DNA from: Novosphingobium resinovorum
Lineage (GTDB): Bacteria; Pseudomonadota; Alphaproteobacteria; Sphingomonadales; Sphingomonadaceae
Assembly: GCF_001742225.1 (NCBI RefSeq)
Contig: NZ_CP017075.1
Location: forward strand, 2,046,001 to 2,110,000
Direction: 5' to 3'
DNA: 64,000 nucleotides
Translations under genes and position numbers: made by a program
The notes under the pieces: model-generated
What the model was told of the DNA's origin: nothing
Database searches by the model: none
The model's input: the letters and a program-made list of their open reading frames with translations, nothing else
In this document: positions 46,110 through 55,152 of the stretch, in pieces
How the letters are laid out: each line of letters opens with the position of its first letter
Position numbering within the stretch: the first letter of the stretch is position 1

Positions 46110-47881
46110 TCTCCGTCGCTCCCCTGCGGCACCAGAGGCCGCAGATCGGTAGTGTCGATGTCGCGGGTTTCGTCGGGCATGACACCCAGCAAAGGCCCGA
46201 TGCGCGGGACCACGCGCTGAATCACCGGGGCGGCGTTCCAGGCGGCGGTGCGCTGGTACGAGGTGGCGGCAGTGCCCTGCGGCTCGTCCATCATGGCGAT
46301 GACGACGTAGCGCGGCTTGTCCATCGGGAAGGCCGAGGCGAACGTCGCGATCAGCGAGTGATGGCGATAGCCGCCCACGCCCGGCTTCTCGGCCGAACCC
46401 GTCTTGCCGCCGACGCGGAAGCCCGGAGCGTCCGCCTTGCGGCCGGTGCCGTACTGCACGATCATGCGCAGCAGCTGGCGCACGCGGGCGCTGGTGGCGG
46501 CAGTGAACACGCGGCGACCGGCGGGCACATCGGCAGGGGCCAGCTTCTTGAGCGTGGCCGGACGCCAGATGCCGCCGTTGACCAGCGCCGCATAAGCCGA
46601 GGCCAGATGCAGCGGCGTCACCGCGATGCCGTGGCCATAAGCCACGGTCATCGTGCGCAGGCGCGGCCACTCGCCGCGCGGCCAGATCGGGAAGCCCTTC
46701 GCGGGCAGTTCCACGTAAGGCCGCTGGTTCATGCCCAGCGCTTCCATCGTCTTCTTGAGCCGCACGCCGCCCAGTTCGTCGGCGATGCGCGCGGTCACCG
46801 TGTTGGACGAATGGATCAGCGTCTCCGGCACGTTCAGCGAGGCGCCGTAGTTGTGCAGGTCATGGATGGTGAAGCGGCCGACGTGCAGTGGCGTCGCGGG
46901 CCATTGCTTGCCAAGGTCGGTCACCACGCCCGCGTCGAGCGCGGCGGCGACGGTGATCGGCTTGAAGGTGGAGCCCAGTTCGTAGACCTGGTTGGTCACG
47001 CGGTTGAAGCCGTGCGGCACGTCGCCGTTGCGGGCTTCCTCGGCGGAGATCACCATGTCGGTCGGCTTCACGTGGTTCGGATCGAACGAGGGCAGCGAGG
47101 CCAGCGCGAGGATCTCGCCGCTGTCCACGTCGAGCACGACGCCCGCCGCGCCCTTGGCAGCGCTGAGCTGCATCGCGCGGGCCAGTTCGTCCTCGAGTGC
47201 GCTTTGCACGCGGAAGTCGATCGACAACGTCGCGTGGCCGGTGCGGCCTTCGTGGCTGATGAGCTGGTCGTTGAAGGCCTCCTCCATGCCGACCTTGCCC
47301 TTGCCGTAGCTGTCGACATAGCCGAGCACGTGCGCCGCCATCGACCCCTGCGGGTAGAAGCGTGTCGCCTCCAGCGGGAATTCCAGCGCCGGTTCGCCCA
47401 GCGCGTGAACCTTGTTCGCGTCCTCGGGCAGCAGCGACTTGCGCAAGTACGCAGGCTTTCCGGCCCGCAGCTTGGCGAGGATCTCGTCGCGGTCGAGGTC
47501 GGGGAAGATGCGCAGCAGGCCCGCGGTCACCTCTTCCGGCGAGTGGATCAGCGCCGAACCCTCGGTCATCGCCTTGGGGTTGTACCAGAGCGAATAGACG
47601 CGGAAGTCGCGCGCCAGCGGCACGCCGTTGCGGTCGACGATGTCGCCGCGCGCGGGGATCAGCATGTCCGCCAGATCGCCCTGACGCGGGCCGACGCCGG
47701 TGAAGCCGAGATAGACGATGCGGAACAGCGCCAGCACCGTCACCAGCATGAAGACGGCCAGGATCCACAGCATGCGCGCCTTCGCCGTGAGCAGCGAGCG
47801 CTGGCGCACGTTCACCAGACGGCGGCGGCCGACCGAGACGGTAGTGGGGATCGTCCCGAGGGGAAACGCCGGGGCGTTCAC
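46106..47881 (-). CDS. ftsI: Septal transpeptidase FtsI (PBP3)
   Basis: A 591-residue class B penicillin-binding protein. It has one N-terminal membrane helix (about residues 38-60) and the pedestal domain starting IPARGDIVDRNGVPLARD. The transpeptidase domain has the active Ser304 in GSTFKP, then SSN (IHSSNTV) and KTG (VGGKTGSAEKP). It crosslinks septal peptidoglycan together with FtsW. It overlaps ftsL and murE by 4 bp each. Confidence 0.97.
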   Translation of the reverse strand: MNAPAFPLGTIPTTVSVGRRRLVNVRQRSLLTAKARMLWILAVFMLVTVLALFRIVYLGFTGVGPRQGDLADMLIPARGDIVDRNGVPLARDFRVYSLWYNPKAMTEGSALIHSPEEVTAGLLRIFPDLDRDEILAKLRAGKPAYLRKSLLPEDANKVHALGEPALEFPLEATRFYPQGSMAAHVLGYVDSYGKGKVGMEEAFNDQLISHEGRTGHATLSIDFRVQSALEDELARAMQLSAAKGAAGVVLDVDSGEILALASLPSFDPNHVKPTDMVISAEEARNGDVPHGFNRVTNQVYELGSTFKPITVAAALDAGVVTDLGKQWPATPLHVGRFTIHDLHNYGASLNVPETLIHSSNTVTARIADELGGVRLKKTMEALGMNQRPYVELPAKGFPIWPRGEWPRLRTMTVAYGHGIAVTPLHLASAYAALVNGGIWRPATLKKLAPADVPAGRRVFTAATSARVRQLLRMIVQYGTGRKADAPGFRVGGKTGSAEKPGVGGYRHHSLIATFASAFPMDKPRYVVIAMMDEPQGTAATSYQRTAAWNAAPVIQRVVPRIGPLLGVMPDETRDIDTTDLRPLVPQGSDGE

Positions 47882-48432
47882 TGCTGGGCAGCCTCCGCCA
47901 CTTCGATGCGGGCCAGACGCTTGCCGAGCGCGGCGGCGTCACGCGCGATCGCCTCGCGCTCCGGGTCGCGGGTTTCCGACTTCGGCTTGTCGGTAATGGC
48001 AGCCGCCGTCGCCCCCGCGACCGGCGAAACCATCGCGAGGAGCGAGCCGCCCTCACCCTTCGAGCCATCGCCCGAAGCGCCACCCTGCACTTCGGCATTG
48101 GCGTAGCGGATGGGCGCAGGCGCGCCCGGGCCCGCGGGCACGCCAAGCGCGGCCAGCTGGCGCTCGCCCTCGATGTACTGGCCGGCGGTGGGCGCCTTGT
48201 AGCCGAATTCCAGATCGTTGAGGTCGCGCAGCGCCTGCTGGTTGGAGCGGGTCTGGAACTCGGTCTGGAGGAAGTCGATGTCGCGCTTGACCCAGACGAT
48301 CTTCTTGTCGGTATCGTGGACCTGGCTCTTTACCGCGTTCACGCGCAGCGTCAGGCCCACAGTGCCCGCAAAGCAGACAACGAGGACCGAGACCCAGCCG
48401 ATCGATCGGATCCGATCACTGGTAAGGTTCAT
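47878..48432 (-). CDS. ftsL: FtsL-like division protein
   Basis: A 184-residue bitopic protein placed exactly where ftsL belongs, between rsmH and ftsI. A membrane helix at about residues 12-30 is followed by a short coiled coil ([29 protein letters not shown] in two heptad-rich stretches). The C-terminal tail of about 100 residues is Gly/Ala/Pro-rich and ends in a second charged helix. The tail makes it longer than E. coli FtsL (121). The assignment rests on topology and position, because FtsL diverges strongly in sequence. Confidence 0.85.
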   Translation of the reverse strand: MNLTSDRIRSIGWVSVLVVCFAGTVGLTLRVNAVKSQVHDTDKKIVWVKRDIDFLQTEFQTRSNQQALRDLNDLEFGYKAPTAGQYIEGERQLAALGVPAGPGAPAPIRYANAEVQGGASGDGSKGEGGSLLAMVSPVAGATAAAITDKPKSETRDPEREAIARDAAALGKRLARIEVAEAAQQ

Positions 48433-49445
48433 GCGACTTTCCTTCGGCCGGGGGTGCCATAAGGCTCGGGTGAGCTTGGATTCCTGGGGGGGGTAGTTGT
48501 ACGGACGGCGCTACGCAGCGTGGCGGAGCGCGAGCGCGGGTTCACTTCCAGCTCCGCCTCGCCGGGACGCACGCCCTTCGACACCTTCTCGAAAGGTGCG
48601 GGCGCGGTGGCCGTCTGCGGCAGATGGCGCGAGGTGGACTGACCGGCGCTGCTGGCATCGCGCAGGAAGCGCTTCACCTTGCGGTCCTCGAGGCTGTGGA
48701 ACGTCACCACCGCCAGCCGCCCGCCGCCCTGCAGCAGCGTCTCGGAAGCCTCTAGCGCCGCGTCCAGTTCGTCCAGTTCGCCGTTCACATGGATGCGGAT
48801 CGCCTGGAAGGTGCGGATCGCCGGGTCCTTGGGCGCATTGCTGCCCTTGTAGGCGGGATTGTAGCCCAGTGCCTTGCGCACCACGCGGGCGAGGTCGCCG
48901 GTCGTCTCCAGCGGCCGCGCGGCCACGATCGCACGGGCCAGACGGCGCGACTGGCGTTCCTCGCCGTAGAGATAGAGCACGTCGGCGATCTGCGCCTCGT
49001 CCGCTTCGTTGACGAAGTCGGCGGCGGACATGCCGTCCTGGCTCATGCGCATGTCGAGCGGGCCGTCAGAACCGAACGCGAACCCGCGCCCCGCCTGATC
49101 GAGCTGCATCGAGGACACGCCGATGTCCATCACCACGCCGTCAACCTTGTCGACCCCCACATCTCCAAGGCCTTCGACCATTTCGGAGAAGCGGCGGGCG
49201 TGCAACACGAGGCGCGGCGGATTGCTGGCGAGTTCGGGCCATTTCCCCGGATTGTTTTGCACAGCGGCGATCGCATCGGGATCGCGGTCGAAGGCATGCA
49301 CCGTCGCGCCCTCGTCGAGCAGGCGGCGAGTATAGCCACCGGCACCCAGCGTCGCATCGACGATGAGGTCGCCGCCCCGGGGGTTCAGGGCGGCGACCAC
49401 CTCCTCAAGGAGCACGGGGATATGCGGAATTCCGGGGGCACTCAC
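48429..49445 (-). CDS. rsmH: 16S rRNA m4C1402 methyltransferase
   Basis: A 338-residue SAM-dependent methyltransferase (MraW/RsmH) acting on 16S rRNA C1402. [36 protein letters not shown] includes the SAM site. [23 protein letters not shown] and [18 protein letters not shown] are family signatures. [17 protein letters not shown] is the conserved late motif. It overlaps mraZ and ftsL by 4 bp each. Confidence 0.97.
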   Translation of the reverse strand: MSAPGIPHIPVLLEEVVAALNPRGGDLIVDATLGAGGYTRRLLDEGATVHAFDRDPDAIAAVQNNPGKWPELASNPPRLVLHARRFSEMVEGLGDVGVDKVDGVVMDIGVSSMQLDQAGRGFAFGSDGPLDMRMSQDGMSAADFVNEADEAQIADVLYLYGEERQSRRLARAIVAARPLETTGDLARVVRKALGYNPAYKGSNAPKDPAIRTFQAIRIHVNGELDELDAALEASETLLQGGGRLAVVTFHSLEDRKVKRFLRDASSAGQSTSRHLPQTATAPAPFEKVSKGVRPGEAELEVNPRSRSATLRSAVRTTTPPRNPSSPEPYGTPGRRKVA

Positions 49446-49948
49446 GACTTCTTGGCCTTTGCGATTTCGGCTTCCTGCAGCGAGCGGCAGGTGGCGATGG
49501 CGGCCTCGAACGCGGGGTCTTCGGCGTGCTTGTAGAGTTCTTCGGGGTTCCAGATCAGGATGCCGGTGCGGCCGATGCCCTGGAAGAACAGCTGCTCCCC
49601 CACCGCGGCGAGACCGGCGAGCGCCTCGGGCATGGTGAAGCGGCCGCTGCCGTCGAAGGGCACCTGCTGGAAGTTGTAGAGCTGCATCGCGCGGCTATCG
49701 CGATTGAAGGGCTTGCCGGCGGTGTCTGCACGCACCTGCTCGGCATCGAGCTGAGTTTCGAAATCCTCGACGCGGGAGAGGCCGAAACCGACGAGGCACT
49801 TCCAGTCGGCGTGCTTGGCAAGGCACAGGACGTCCTTGCCGCTCGAATCCCGTACGGGAGAGCGAAGCTCCTTGGGCAGCACGAAGCGGTTCTTGTCGCG
49901 CAGAAGCGAGAAGCCCGGTCCGCTGTAGATGTATGGCTGCCCCGCCAT
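49442..49948 (-). CDS. mraZ: Transcriptional regulator MraZ
   Basis: A 168-residue MraZ with two tandem AbrB-like swapped-hairpin domains. The first begins around [17 protein letters not shown] and the second around [18 protein letters not shown], each carrying the D-x3-R-like DNA-binding motif. MraZ represses the dcw promoter as a ring-shaped oligomer. It is the first gene of the cluster. The phased GGGA array 140 bp upstream is the probable binding site, implying autoregulation of the operon. Confidence 0.95.
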   Translation of the reverse strand: MAGQPYIYSGPGFSLLRDKNRFVLPKELRSPVRDSSGKDVLCLAKHADWKCLVGFGLSRVEDFETQLDAEQVRADTAGKPFNRDSRAMQLYNFQQVPFDGSGRFTMPEALAGLAAVGEQLFFQGIGRTGILIWNPEELYKHAEDPAFEAAIATCRSLQEAEIAKAKKS

Positions 49949-50078
49949 GACTGTCCGAAATCGCCCCTAAGTTGCCGTCCCGGAACATGAAGACCCCCTC
50001 GCCCGGCGACGCATGCGCGCCGGTTTCCGTGACCCGAGACGGGCACGGCAGGAATCAGCCTTTCCGATTGACAGTGGT

Positions 50079-50128
50079 TCTATATCGGGAATGTCGGGGA
50101 TTAAAGGGAAATATGGGGATGAACGGGC
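50079..50128 (-). promoter_or_regulatory. Candidate dcw promoter with MraZ-type repeat array
   Basis: GGG(A/C) words occur on the plus strand at 50087, 50097, 50106, 50116 and 50125, a 9-10 bp spacing that places them on one face of the helix. A minus-strand TATAGA (50084-50079) directly downstream could be the -10 element, so the array would cover the -35 region. MraZ is known to bind TGGGA-like repeats with 10-bp spacing. The rest of the 354-bp gap (49949-50302) shows nothing else. Confidence 0.55.
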
Positions 50129-50302
50129 ACTTTTGCGCCGAAATGTGGGACTTGCGGCGAACCGTGGCGGAACGTTTCATGAATCTGGAGCGCCGGCTAT
50201 CGCACAATATCGTTGAGAATCAGAAAGATTCCATCTTTCCCGCGCTGATCCCGCGCCATCCCCGGTTTCAGGGAGTTCGTCCCCAATATTCCCGGCGGGT
50301 TG

Positions 50303-51061
50303 CTACTTGGCGAGACGATGCAGAAAATCGGCCAGAAGCGCCTGCCTGGCGGCCAAATCTGCCAATTCATCAGGATTTTCGAGCACGGCCGCATCTGCCA
50401 GCGCAAGAATGCGCCCCTTCCCCGAGACGCAGTCGGCGAGCAATCCCCGCGCCTCGATTCGGCACTCGGCAACCGCATCCCCGGCTTTCCCCGAGCCACC
50501 CCCGGATTTCCCCAAAGGTTGGAACCGCCCCGCAAGATTGACGGGAATGTCGCCTTCCAGCCGCTCTCCGGCCTCCTGCGTGTCGTCGAACTGCAGGTCC
50601 AGTCCCCAGCGCGCAAGGATCGGGGAGAGCATTGCGATGTCCTGCGGCCGCCGGGGATCACCGGGGCCGAACCGGGAATGCACGGTGAGCATCGGGTCCA
50701 CGAACAGCAGCACCCGCCCGCCCCCACGCACCCAGGCGTCGAGTGCGACGTTCTCGTGCGCCGTCAATGGACGCGGCTGGGCGAGCACCAGCACGCCATT
50801 CTCGGGCAGCGGCAGCACGCCTTGCGCATTGGCCAGCGTATCGAGCGGAATCACGCGGCCTTGCGCACGCAGGACCTCCAGCGCCCAGTGCGGCGCGCCG
50901 TCGTCGGCAAGAAGACCCTTGATGTCCTCACTCTCGTTCCACGCGATGGGCAGGCTGGAGTAGAGGCCGATCACCTCCTCGCCCTGCGACCGAGGCGCAG
51001 CGCCCTGCCCGCATGCGGTGAGCAGGGCCACGGCGAACAGGGATGCTGCACGCCGCCACAT
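50303..51061 (-). CDS. Lipoprotein with GldG/DUF4350-like domain
   Basis: A 252-residue predicted lipoprotein with lipobox LLTAC and Cys17. VIGLYSSLPIAWNESED opens the domain. ENGVLVLAQPRPLTAHENVALDAWVRGGGRVLLFVDPML resembles the GldG/ABC-type uncharacterised transporter or DUF4350 fold, in which this stretch packs as a glutamine-amidotransferase-like beta sheet. I start at ATG 51061; a GTG two codons upstream is possible. Function unknown. It is followed upstream by a small one-helix protein on the same strand (25-bp gap). Confidence 0.68.
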   Translation of the reverse strand: MWRRAASLFAVALLTACGQGAAPRSQGEEVIGLYSSLPIAWNESEDIKGLLADDGAPHWALEVLRAQGRVIPLDTLANAQGVLPLPENGVLVLAQPRPLTAHENVALDAWVRGGGRVLLFVDPMLTVHSRFGPGDPRRPQDIAMLSPILARWGLDLQFDDTQEAGERLEGDIPVNLAGRFQPLGKSGGGSGKAGDAVAECRIEARGLLADCVSGKGRILALADAAVLENPDELADLAARQALLADFLHRLAK

Positions 51062-51086
51062 CAGCACGAAACCCCGAAAGGACGAG

Positions 51087-51470
51087 TCAGGGCGCGGTCT
51101 GCGCCGAGGGTGAGCCGGTCATGTCCATACCCGGCGTCGGGGACGTCGAGGCGCCCGGATTCTGGGCAGGCGTCGGCGTAGGGCTGGGATCGGCCGCCGG
51201 GACCACGCCGATGTCCGCGAGCGGATCACTGGCGGCCTTGGTCGGCTTGGCATCGACCGCGACCACCTGCTGGATCGGATCGACCGTATCGGTGAGCCGG
51301 ATACGGTCGCGAATCACGTTGGCGAGACCGACGATCAGCAGCATCGCGCAGAGGCCGAAAAGCCCGATCTGCAGCCGATAGACGGCCTGCGATCTCAGTT
51401 CGCGGGCGGAGGGCGGCGCGAAGTGCTGCGCCGTCTGCAAGGGTTCCAGAATAGAATGCGACTCGATCAT
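51087..51470 (-). CDS. Small single-span membrane protein
   Basis: A 127-residue protein with a cytoplasmic N-terminus (LQTAQHFAPPSARELRSQAV) and one membrane helix at about residues 33-50 (LQIGLFGLCAMLLIVGLANV). A periplasmic tail rich in Pro, Thr and Ala (PSPTPTPAQNPGAS) follows. I recognise no family. It is probably co-transcribed with the downstream GldG-like lipoprotein gene. The two may form an envelope complex, but this is only positional. Confidence 0.6.
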   Translation of the reverse strand: MIESHSILEPLQTAQHFAPPSARELRSQAVYRLQIGLFGLCAMLLIVGLANVIRDRIRLTDTVDPIQQVVAVDAKPTKAASDPLADIGVVPAADPSPTPTPAQNPGASTSPTPGMDMTGSPSAQTAP

Positions 51471-51509
51471 ATGGGCGGACGATTTCCTGCCGTGTGTGAC
51501 AGGTTTACA

Positions 51510-52535
51510 TCACCTCGCGAGCCAAGGGAAGACGGGGAGATTCTTCGCTTCCAGCCACTCGGCGTTGTACAGTGAAGAGAGGTAGCGGAAACCCGTATCG
51601 CACAGGATCGTAGCGACGCGCGGGTCCTCGCGACCTTCCTCGACCAGCTTGCGGCCGAGCGCCACCGCGCCCGCCACGTTGATGCCGGACGACAGCCCCA
51701 AGCACAGCCCTTCCTCGCTCAGCAGGCGGCGGACCCATTCGAGGCCCTCCTCGTCCGAGATCCGGAACTGGGTGTCGATCGGCGCGCCTTCGAGGTTGGC
51801 GGTGATGCGGCCCTGGCCGATGCCTTCAGCGACGGAGTTGCCCTCGGCCTTGAGTTCGCCGTTGGCGTAGTAGTTGTAGAGCGCCGCGCCGTGCGGGTCG
51901 GTCAGGGCGACGACGATGTTCTCGTCGAAGGCCTTCAGGCCCATTCCGGTGCCCGCGATGGTACCGCCGGTGCCCGCCGCGCAAGTGAAGCCGTCGATCC
52001 GGCCGCCCATCTGCTCCCAGATTTCGGGCGCGGTCGATTCGATGTGCGCCTTGCGGTTGGCGATGTTGTCGAATTGGTTGGCCCAGATCGCGCCTTCGGT
52101 CTCCTCGGCCAAACGGCGCGAGGTGTGGACGAAGTGGCCGGGGTTGGAGAACGGCGCGGCGGGGACCAGCACAAGTTCGGCGCCGAGCGCGCGCAGCGTG
52201 TCCATCTTCTCGCGAGACTGAGTCTCGGGCATGACGATGACGGTCTTGTAGCCCAGCGCGTTGGCGACGAGCGCCAGACCGATGCCGGTGTTGCCTGCCG
52301 TTCCCTCGACGATCGTGCCGCCCGGCTCGAGCAGGCCCTTCTCCTCGGCGTCGCGCACGATCCAGAGGGCCGCGCGGTCCTTCACCGAGGCGCCGGGGTT
52401 GGCGAATTCGCACTTGCCCCAGATCTCGCACCCGGCGGCCTCGCTGGGGCCTTCGAGGAGCACCAGCGGGGTATTGCCGATCAGGTCGAGCGTGGAAGCA
52501 CGGGGTTGCGGGGCAGTGGCCAAAGTCGCGGTCAT
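51510..52535 (-). CDS. Cysteine synthase family protein
   Basis: A 341-residue PLP enzyme of the O-acetylserine sulfhydrylase type. LDLIGNTPLVLLEG is at the N-terminus. The PLP lysine is in NPGASVKDRAALWI, and GTAGNTGIGLALVANALGYK binds the phosphate and substrate. TCAAGTGGTIAGTGMGLK and GLSSGINVAGAVALG follow. It would make cysteine from O-acetylserine and sulfide. The ATG at 52535 fits the family N-terminus. It may be CysK or a cystathionine beta-synthase-like relative; the tail (LYNAEWLEAKNLPVF) favours the CysK side. Confidence 0.9.
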   Translation of the reverse strand: MTATLATAPQPRASTLDLIGNTPLVLLEGPSEAAGCEIWGKCEFANPGASVKDRAALWIVRDAEEKGLLEPGGTIVEGTAGNTGIGLALVANALGYKTVIVMPETQSREKMDTLRALGAELVLVPAAPFSNPGHFVHTSRRLAEETEGAIWANQFDNIANRKAHIESTAPEIWEQMGGRIDGFTCAAGTGGTIAGTGMGLKAFDENIVVALTDPHGAALYNYYANGELKAEGNSVAEGIGQGRITANLEGAPIDTQFRISDEEGLEWVRRLLSEEGLCLGLSSGINVAGAVALGRKLVEEGREDPRVATILCDTGFRYLSSLYNAEWLEAKNLPVFPWLAR

Positions 52536-52607
52536 GGCGCGACAGTTAGGAAGCCAAGGCGCGAGGTGCAATCTGTTTCGGTGCGCTTTCGACATCCGTC
52601 GAAAGCT

Positions 52608-52689
52608 GCGGCACCGGCCCTCACCCCCACCCGGCCTCCCACTAGTGTATTCTGATGGGAGGCCGGGTGGGGGTGAGGGCCGGTGCCGC
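52608..52689. repeat. 34-bp perfect inverted repeat with 14-base loop
   Basis: The arms 52608-52641 and 52656-52689 are fully complementary and include GGCCCTCACCCCCACCCGG. The loop is CTAGTGTATTCTGA. It lies between the ferredoxin stop and the cysteine synthase start, both on the minus strand. It could act as a terminator for the ferredoxin transcript, but there is no T-run. It shares no clear sequence with the family-A or family-B repeats. Confidence 0.85.
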
Positions 52690-52714
52690 GTCCGTGCGCC
52701 AGCGCGGAAAAACG

Positions 52715-53032
52715 TCAGTCTTCGGGAGCGATCGTGACGCGCAGACCTTCAAGGTCGGCGGTAACCGGCACCTGGCACGACAGGCGCGAGGTTTCGTTGC
52801 GGTGGTCAGAGCTGTCGAGAAGGTCGTTCTCGTCTTCGCTCATCGCGGGCAGCTTGTCGGCGAAGGCGGGGTCGATGAAGACATGGCAGGTCGCGCACGA
52901 GCAGCAGCCGCCGCACAGCGCCAGCAGTTCGTCGAAGCCGTCGTCGCGGATCACTTCCATCAGGGTGCGACCCTCGGCAGCGTCTACGGACTTCTCTTCA
53001 CCAGCATGATTGACGACGATGATCTGCGGCAT
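52715..53032 (-). CDS. 2Fe-2S ferredoxin (adrenodoxin type)
   Basis: A 105-residue vertebrate/adrenodoxin-type ferredoxin. The cluster ligands are C40-x5-C46-x2-C49 and C86, with two extra cysteines (C43, C44) inside GGCCSCATC. This pattern is seen in ferredoxins serving P450s or Rieske oxygenases and in ISC-type ferredoxins. No P450, oxygenase or ferredoxin reductase is adjacent, so its redox partners are unknown. The DUF-free sequence and ATG at 53032 give the normal length. Confidence 0.92.
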   Translation of the reverse strand: MPQIIVVNHAGEEKSVDAAEGRTLMEVIRDDGFDELLALCGGCCSCATCHVFIDPAFADKLPAMSEDENDLLDSSDHRNETSRLSCQVPVTADLEGLRVTIAPED

Positions 53033-53140
53033 GGCTCTCGATTCCCCTTGTGATACACCCTGTATCGTAATTGTCTTTGTATGCGGACTTGCCGCAGGCT
53101 GCTAAAGGCTGCAACCCCGTTTTGCAAGGTGGCGAAAATC

Positions 53141-53758
53141 ATGGGTTTGACGGCAGACGAACTACGCTTTGGCCTCGACGCCATCGCCGGGAAAGAACCC
53201 GCGATCGCGCGAGCGATCGCAATTGCAGGCTACCCCGAACCGCGCATCCGCGCGACCGGCTATGCGACGCTGCTGCGTACGATCGTCGGCCAGCAGGTGA
53301 GCGTCGCCGCCGCCGCCTCGGTATGGAACCGGCTGGAGGCTCTGCTAGGCGAGACGATGGCACCCGAAGCGTTGCTGGCGGCCGAGTTCGACGCCCTACG
53401 CGGCTGCGGCCTGTCGCGCCAGAAACAGGGCTATGCGCGCTCGCTGTGCGAACTGGTGGTGGCGGGTAGCCTCGACTTCGACAGTCTTCCCGCCGACGAT
53501 GAGGAAGCGATCGCGCATCTCGTGCAGATCAAGGGGATCGGCCGCTGGTCGGCAGAAATCTACCTGCTCTTCGCGGAAGGCCGCCCCGACATCTGGCCGG
53601 CGGGCGATCTGGCGGTGCAGGTGGGCTTGGGGAAACTGCTGGGCCTGCCGGAGCGGCCGAGCGAAAAACAGACGCGGGAACTCGCCGAAGCCTGGCGCCC
53701 GCATCGCGGGGCGGCGGCGATCTTCACCTGGCACTGCTACAACAATCCGGCGCTTTGA
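53141..53758 (+). CDS. AlkA-like DNA-3-methyladenine glycosylase
   Basis: A 205-residue HhH-GPD DNA glycosylase that removes alkylated bases. RTIVGQQVSVAAAASVWNRL precedes the helix-hairpin-helix VQIKGIGRWSAEIYLLF (about 128-144). The catalytic Asp156 is in WPAGDLAVQ. It lacks the N-terminal Ada or TBP-like domain of E. coli AlkA, which is normal for this compact subfamily. ATG 53141 follows AAGGTGG. The upstream in-frame codons do not look conserved. Confidence 0.9.
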   Translation: MGLTADELRFGLDAIAGKEPAIARAIAIAGYPEPRIRATGYATLLRTIVGQQVSVAAAASVWNRLEALLGETMAPEALLAAEFDALRGCGLSRQKQGYARSLCELVVAGSLDFDSLPADDEEAIAHLVQIKGIGRWSAEIYLLFAEGRPDIWPAGDLAVQVGLGKLLGLPERPSEKQTRELAEAWRPHRGAAAIFTWHCYNNPAL

Positions 53759-53765
53759 CGCCGTA

Positions 53766-53794
53766 AAGAAAGGGGTGGGCGCGACGCCCACCCC
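53766..53794 (-). terminator. Terminator of the OmpA-family gene
   Basis: GGGGTGGGCG (53772-53781) and CGCCCACCCC (53785-53794) form a 10-bp stem with a 3-base loop. On the minus strand it is followed by TTTCTTTACGG. The stem equals the two ends of the family-A repeat joined together. It may also stop the convergent AlkA transcript. Confidence 0.8.
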
Positions 53795-53801
53795 AACTTT
53801 A

Positions 53802-54656
53802 TCAGATGCCGTCGACGGCCTTGCTGACCATGATGTTCACGGCCACGCGGCGGTTCTGCGCCTTGCCTTCCTCGGTCGAATTGTCAGCGACCGGATCGGC
53901 CATCGACATGCCGGTCGGCGTCAGCATGCGATAGGGCTTCCAGTGGCAGGCCTGCTGCAGATAATTGACCACTGCGCTGGCGCGCTTCTCGCTGAGCACC
54001 TGGTTCACTTCCTCCGGACCGGTCGAATCGGTGTAGCCGACGACGAGCAGGAGGGCATTGTCCATGCCTTCCGCCTGGGTCGCAGCCTGACACAGGTTCG
54101 CCTTCGCTTCCGGCGACAGCTTGGACACGCCGGTGTCGAAGTTCACGTTGGTCGTGCCCTTGATGTTGTACTTGTCGATGTCACCCATGCGGGCCTTCAG
54201 ACCTTCGGTGGCCGCCTCGTTCGAGGCGAAGCGCTGGTCGGTGCCGTTGTGGATCATCTTGGCGGTCTTGAAGTCCTTGCCCTTCAGATCGATCTTGCTG
54301 GCAAGCAGACCGCCGCCGCCCTGCAGCGTCTCGACCTCGACCGGAATGCCGTTGAGCAGCGAAGTCGCGGCGATGCGGCTGCCGCCCAGACCCAGGAAGC
54401 CGCTGCTGGCCTTGATCTTGGTGGCATCGTTGATGGTCACGACCGTCTTGGTGCCGTCGTCCGAGGTGACCTGCATGCGGTCACCGCTACGTGCGGAGAT
54501 GATACCCTTTACTTCCGGCCCCTTGACCATTTCGGGGCTGGTATCGGTAACCTGTACCGCGAGATCGGAATCCTGCGCCGAAACGCTGACCGACGCGGCG
54601 CCGCCCAGCAGGGCAGCCATCAGGAGGAACCGGGGGCTCTTTGAAATGACACTCAT
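53802..54656 (-). CDS. OmpA-family protein with N-terminal beta-rich domain
   Basis: A 284-residue exported protein with a signal peptide ending near SVSAQD. An N-terminal region (about 30-120) resembles a small beta barrel of the DUF5666 type (VKGIISARSGDRMQVTSDDG). The C-terminal OmpA domain (about 160-280) has TNVNFDTGVSKLSPEAKANL, VVGYTDSTGPEEVNQVLSEKRA and NRRVAVNIMVSK, the peptidoglycan-binding signature. There is no transmembrane barrel, so it is probably a periplasmic or outer-membrane-associated wall anchor. ATG 54656 follows AGGAG. It has its own terminator. Confidence 0.85.
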   Translation of the reverse strand: MSVISKSPRFLLMAALLGGAASVSVSAQDSDLAVQVTDTSPEMVKGPEVKGIISARSGDRMQVTSDDGTKTVVTINDATKIKASSGFLGLGGSRIAATSLLNGIPVEVETLQGGGGLLASKIDLKGKDFKTAKMIHNGTDQRFASNEAATEGLKARMGDIDKYNIKGTTNVNFDTGVSKLSPEAKANLCQAATQAEGMDNALLLVVGYTDSTGPEEVNQVLSEKRASAVVNYLQQACHWKPYRMLTPTGMSMADPVADNSTEEGKAQNRRVAVNIMVSKAVDGI

Positions 54657-55152
54657 TGCGTTACTCCTTCAAACACGACCAATCGGGCCTGCGGGTTCGC
54701 AGCTTTTCTCGTCCGGCCACCTAGCGCTTGAAAGCGCCTCGGGTTGCCGGAACCCGTCCATTCAGCTTCGTAAGATGTGCGGCGGAGCGACACCTGATCA
54801 CCATGGATGTTCTGCGTGTTCAGGTTCACCTTGCGGGCAGATGAACGCGCGCCGCAACAGCAGCGCGAGGCCGGTAATGGGAGAGCAACGTGCGACGAAC
54901 CGTTGCAGACTGTGTCCCGGCAAGCATCCGATCATGCTCCGGGACTATCGATCACTATATCTGGCCAGCATTGCTTCGCCGGTTAGCAGGTCGATTCAAC
55001 GAGTAGCGATCCCCACGAGCATTATATTTTTTTCTTCATGATGCAACCTTTTGGATTTTCACGAATAGTGCAGCATCGCGAGACATGCCCCGTAAAATCG
55101 ACAGCACTGCTGACCACCCGCCCGATACGAGAGGCGGATGGCACCCGCGACT
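54657..55152. other. 496-bp intergenic region without a supported gene
   Basis: No convincing reading frame exists on either strand. The region is less GC-rich towards 54940-55060 and ends with a T-rich tract (55024-55035). A bulged hairpin (TCCCGG with CCGGGA, AGCAT with ATGCT, 54915-54944) is the only clear structure. An unannotated small RNA is possible. The promoter of the OmpA-family gene must lie near its left edge. Confidence 0.45.

Noticed and set aside
46358..48106. Long plus-strand frame opposite ftsI and ftsL
   Set aside because: It crosses two well-supported genes and encodes a composition typical of antisense frames in GC-rich DNA.
54805..54990. Small plus-strand frame of about 60 codons in the large gap
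   Set aside because: It has no ribosome binding site, no hydrophobic or conserved pattern and atypical codon use for this genome.
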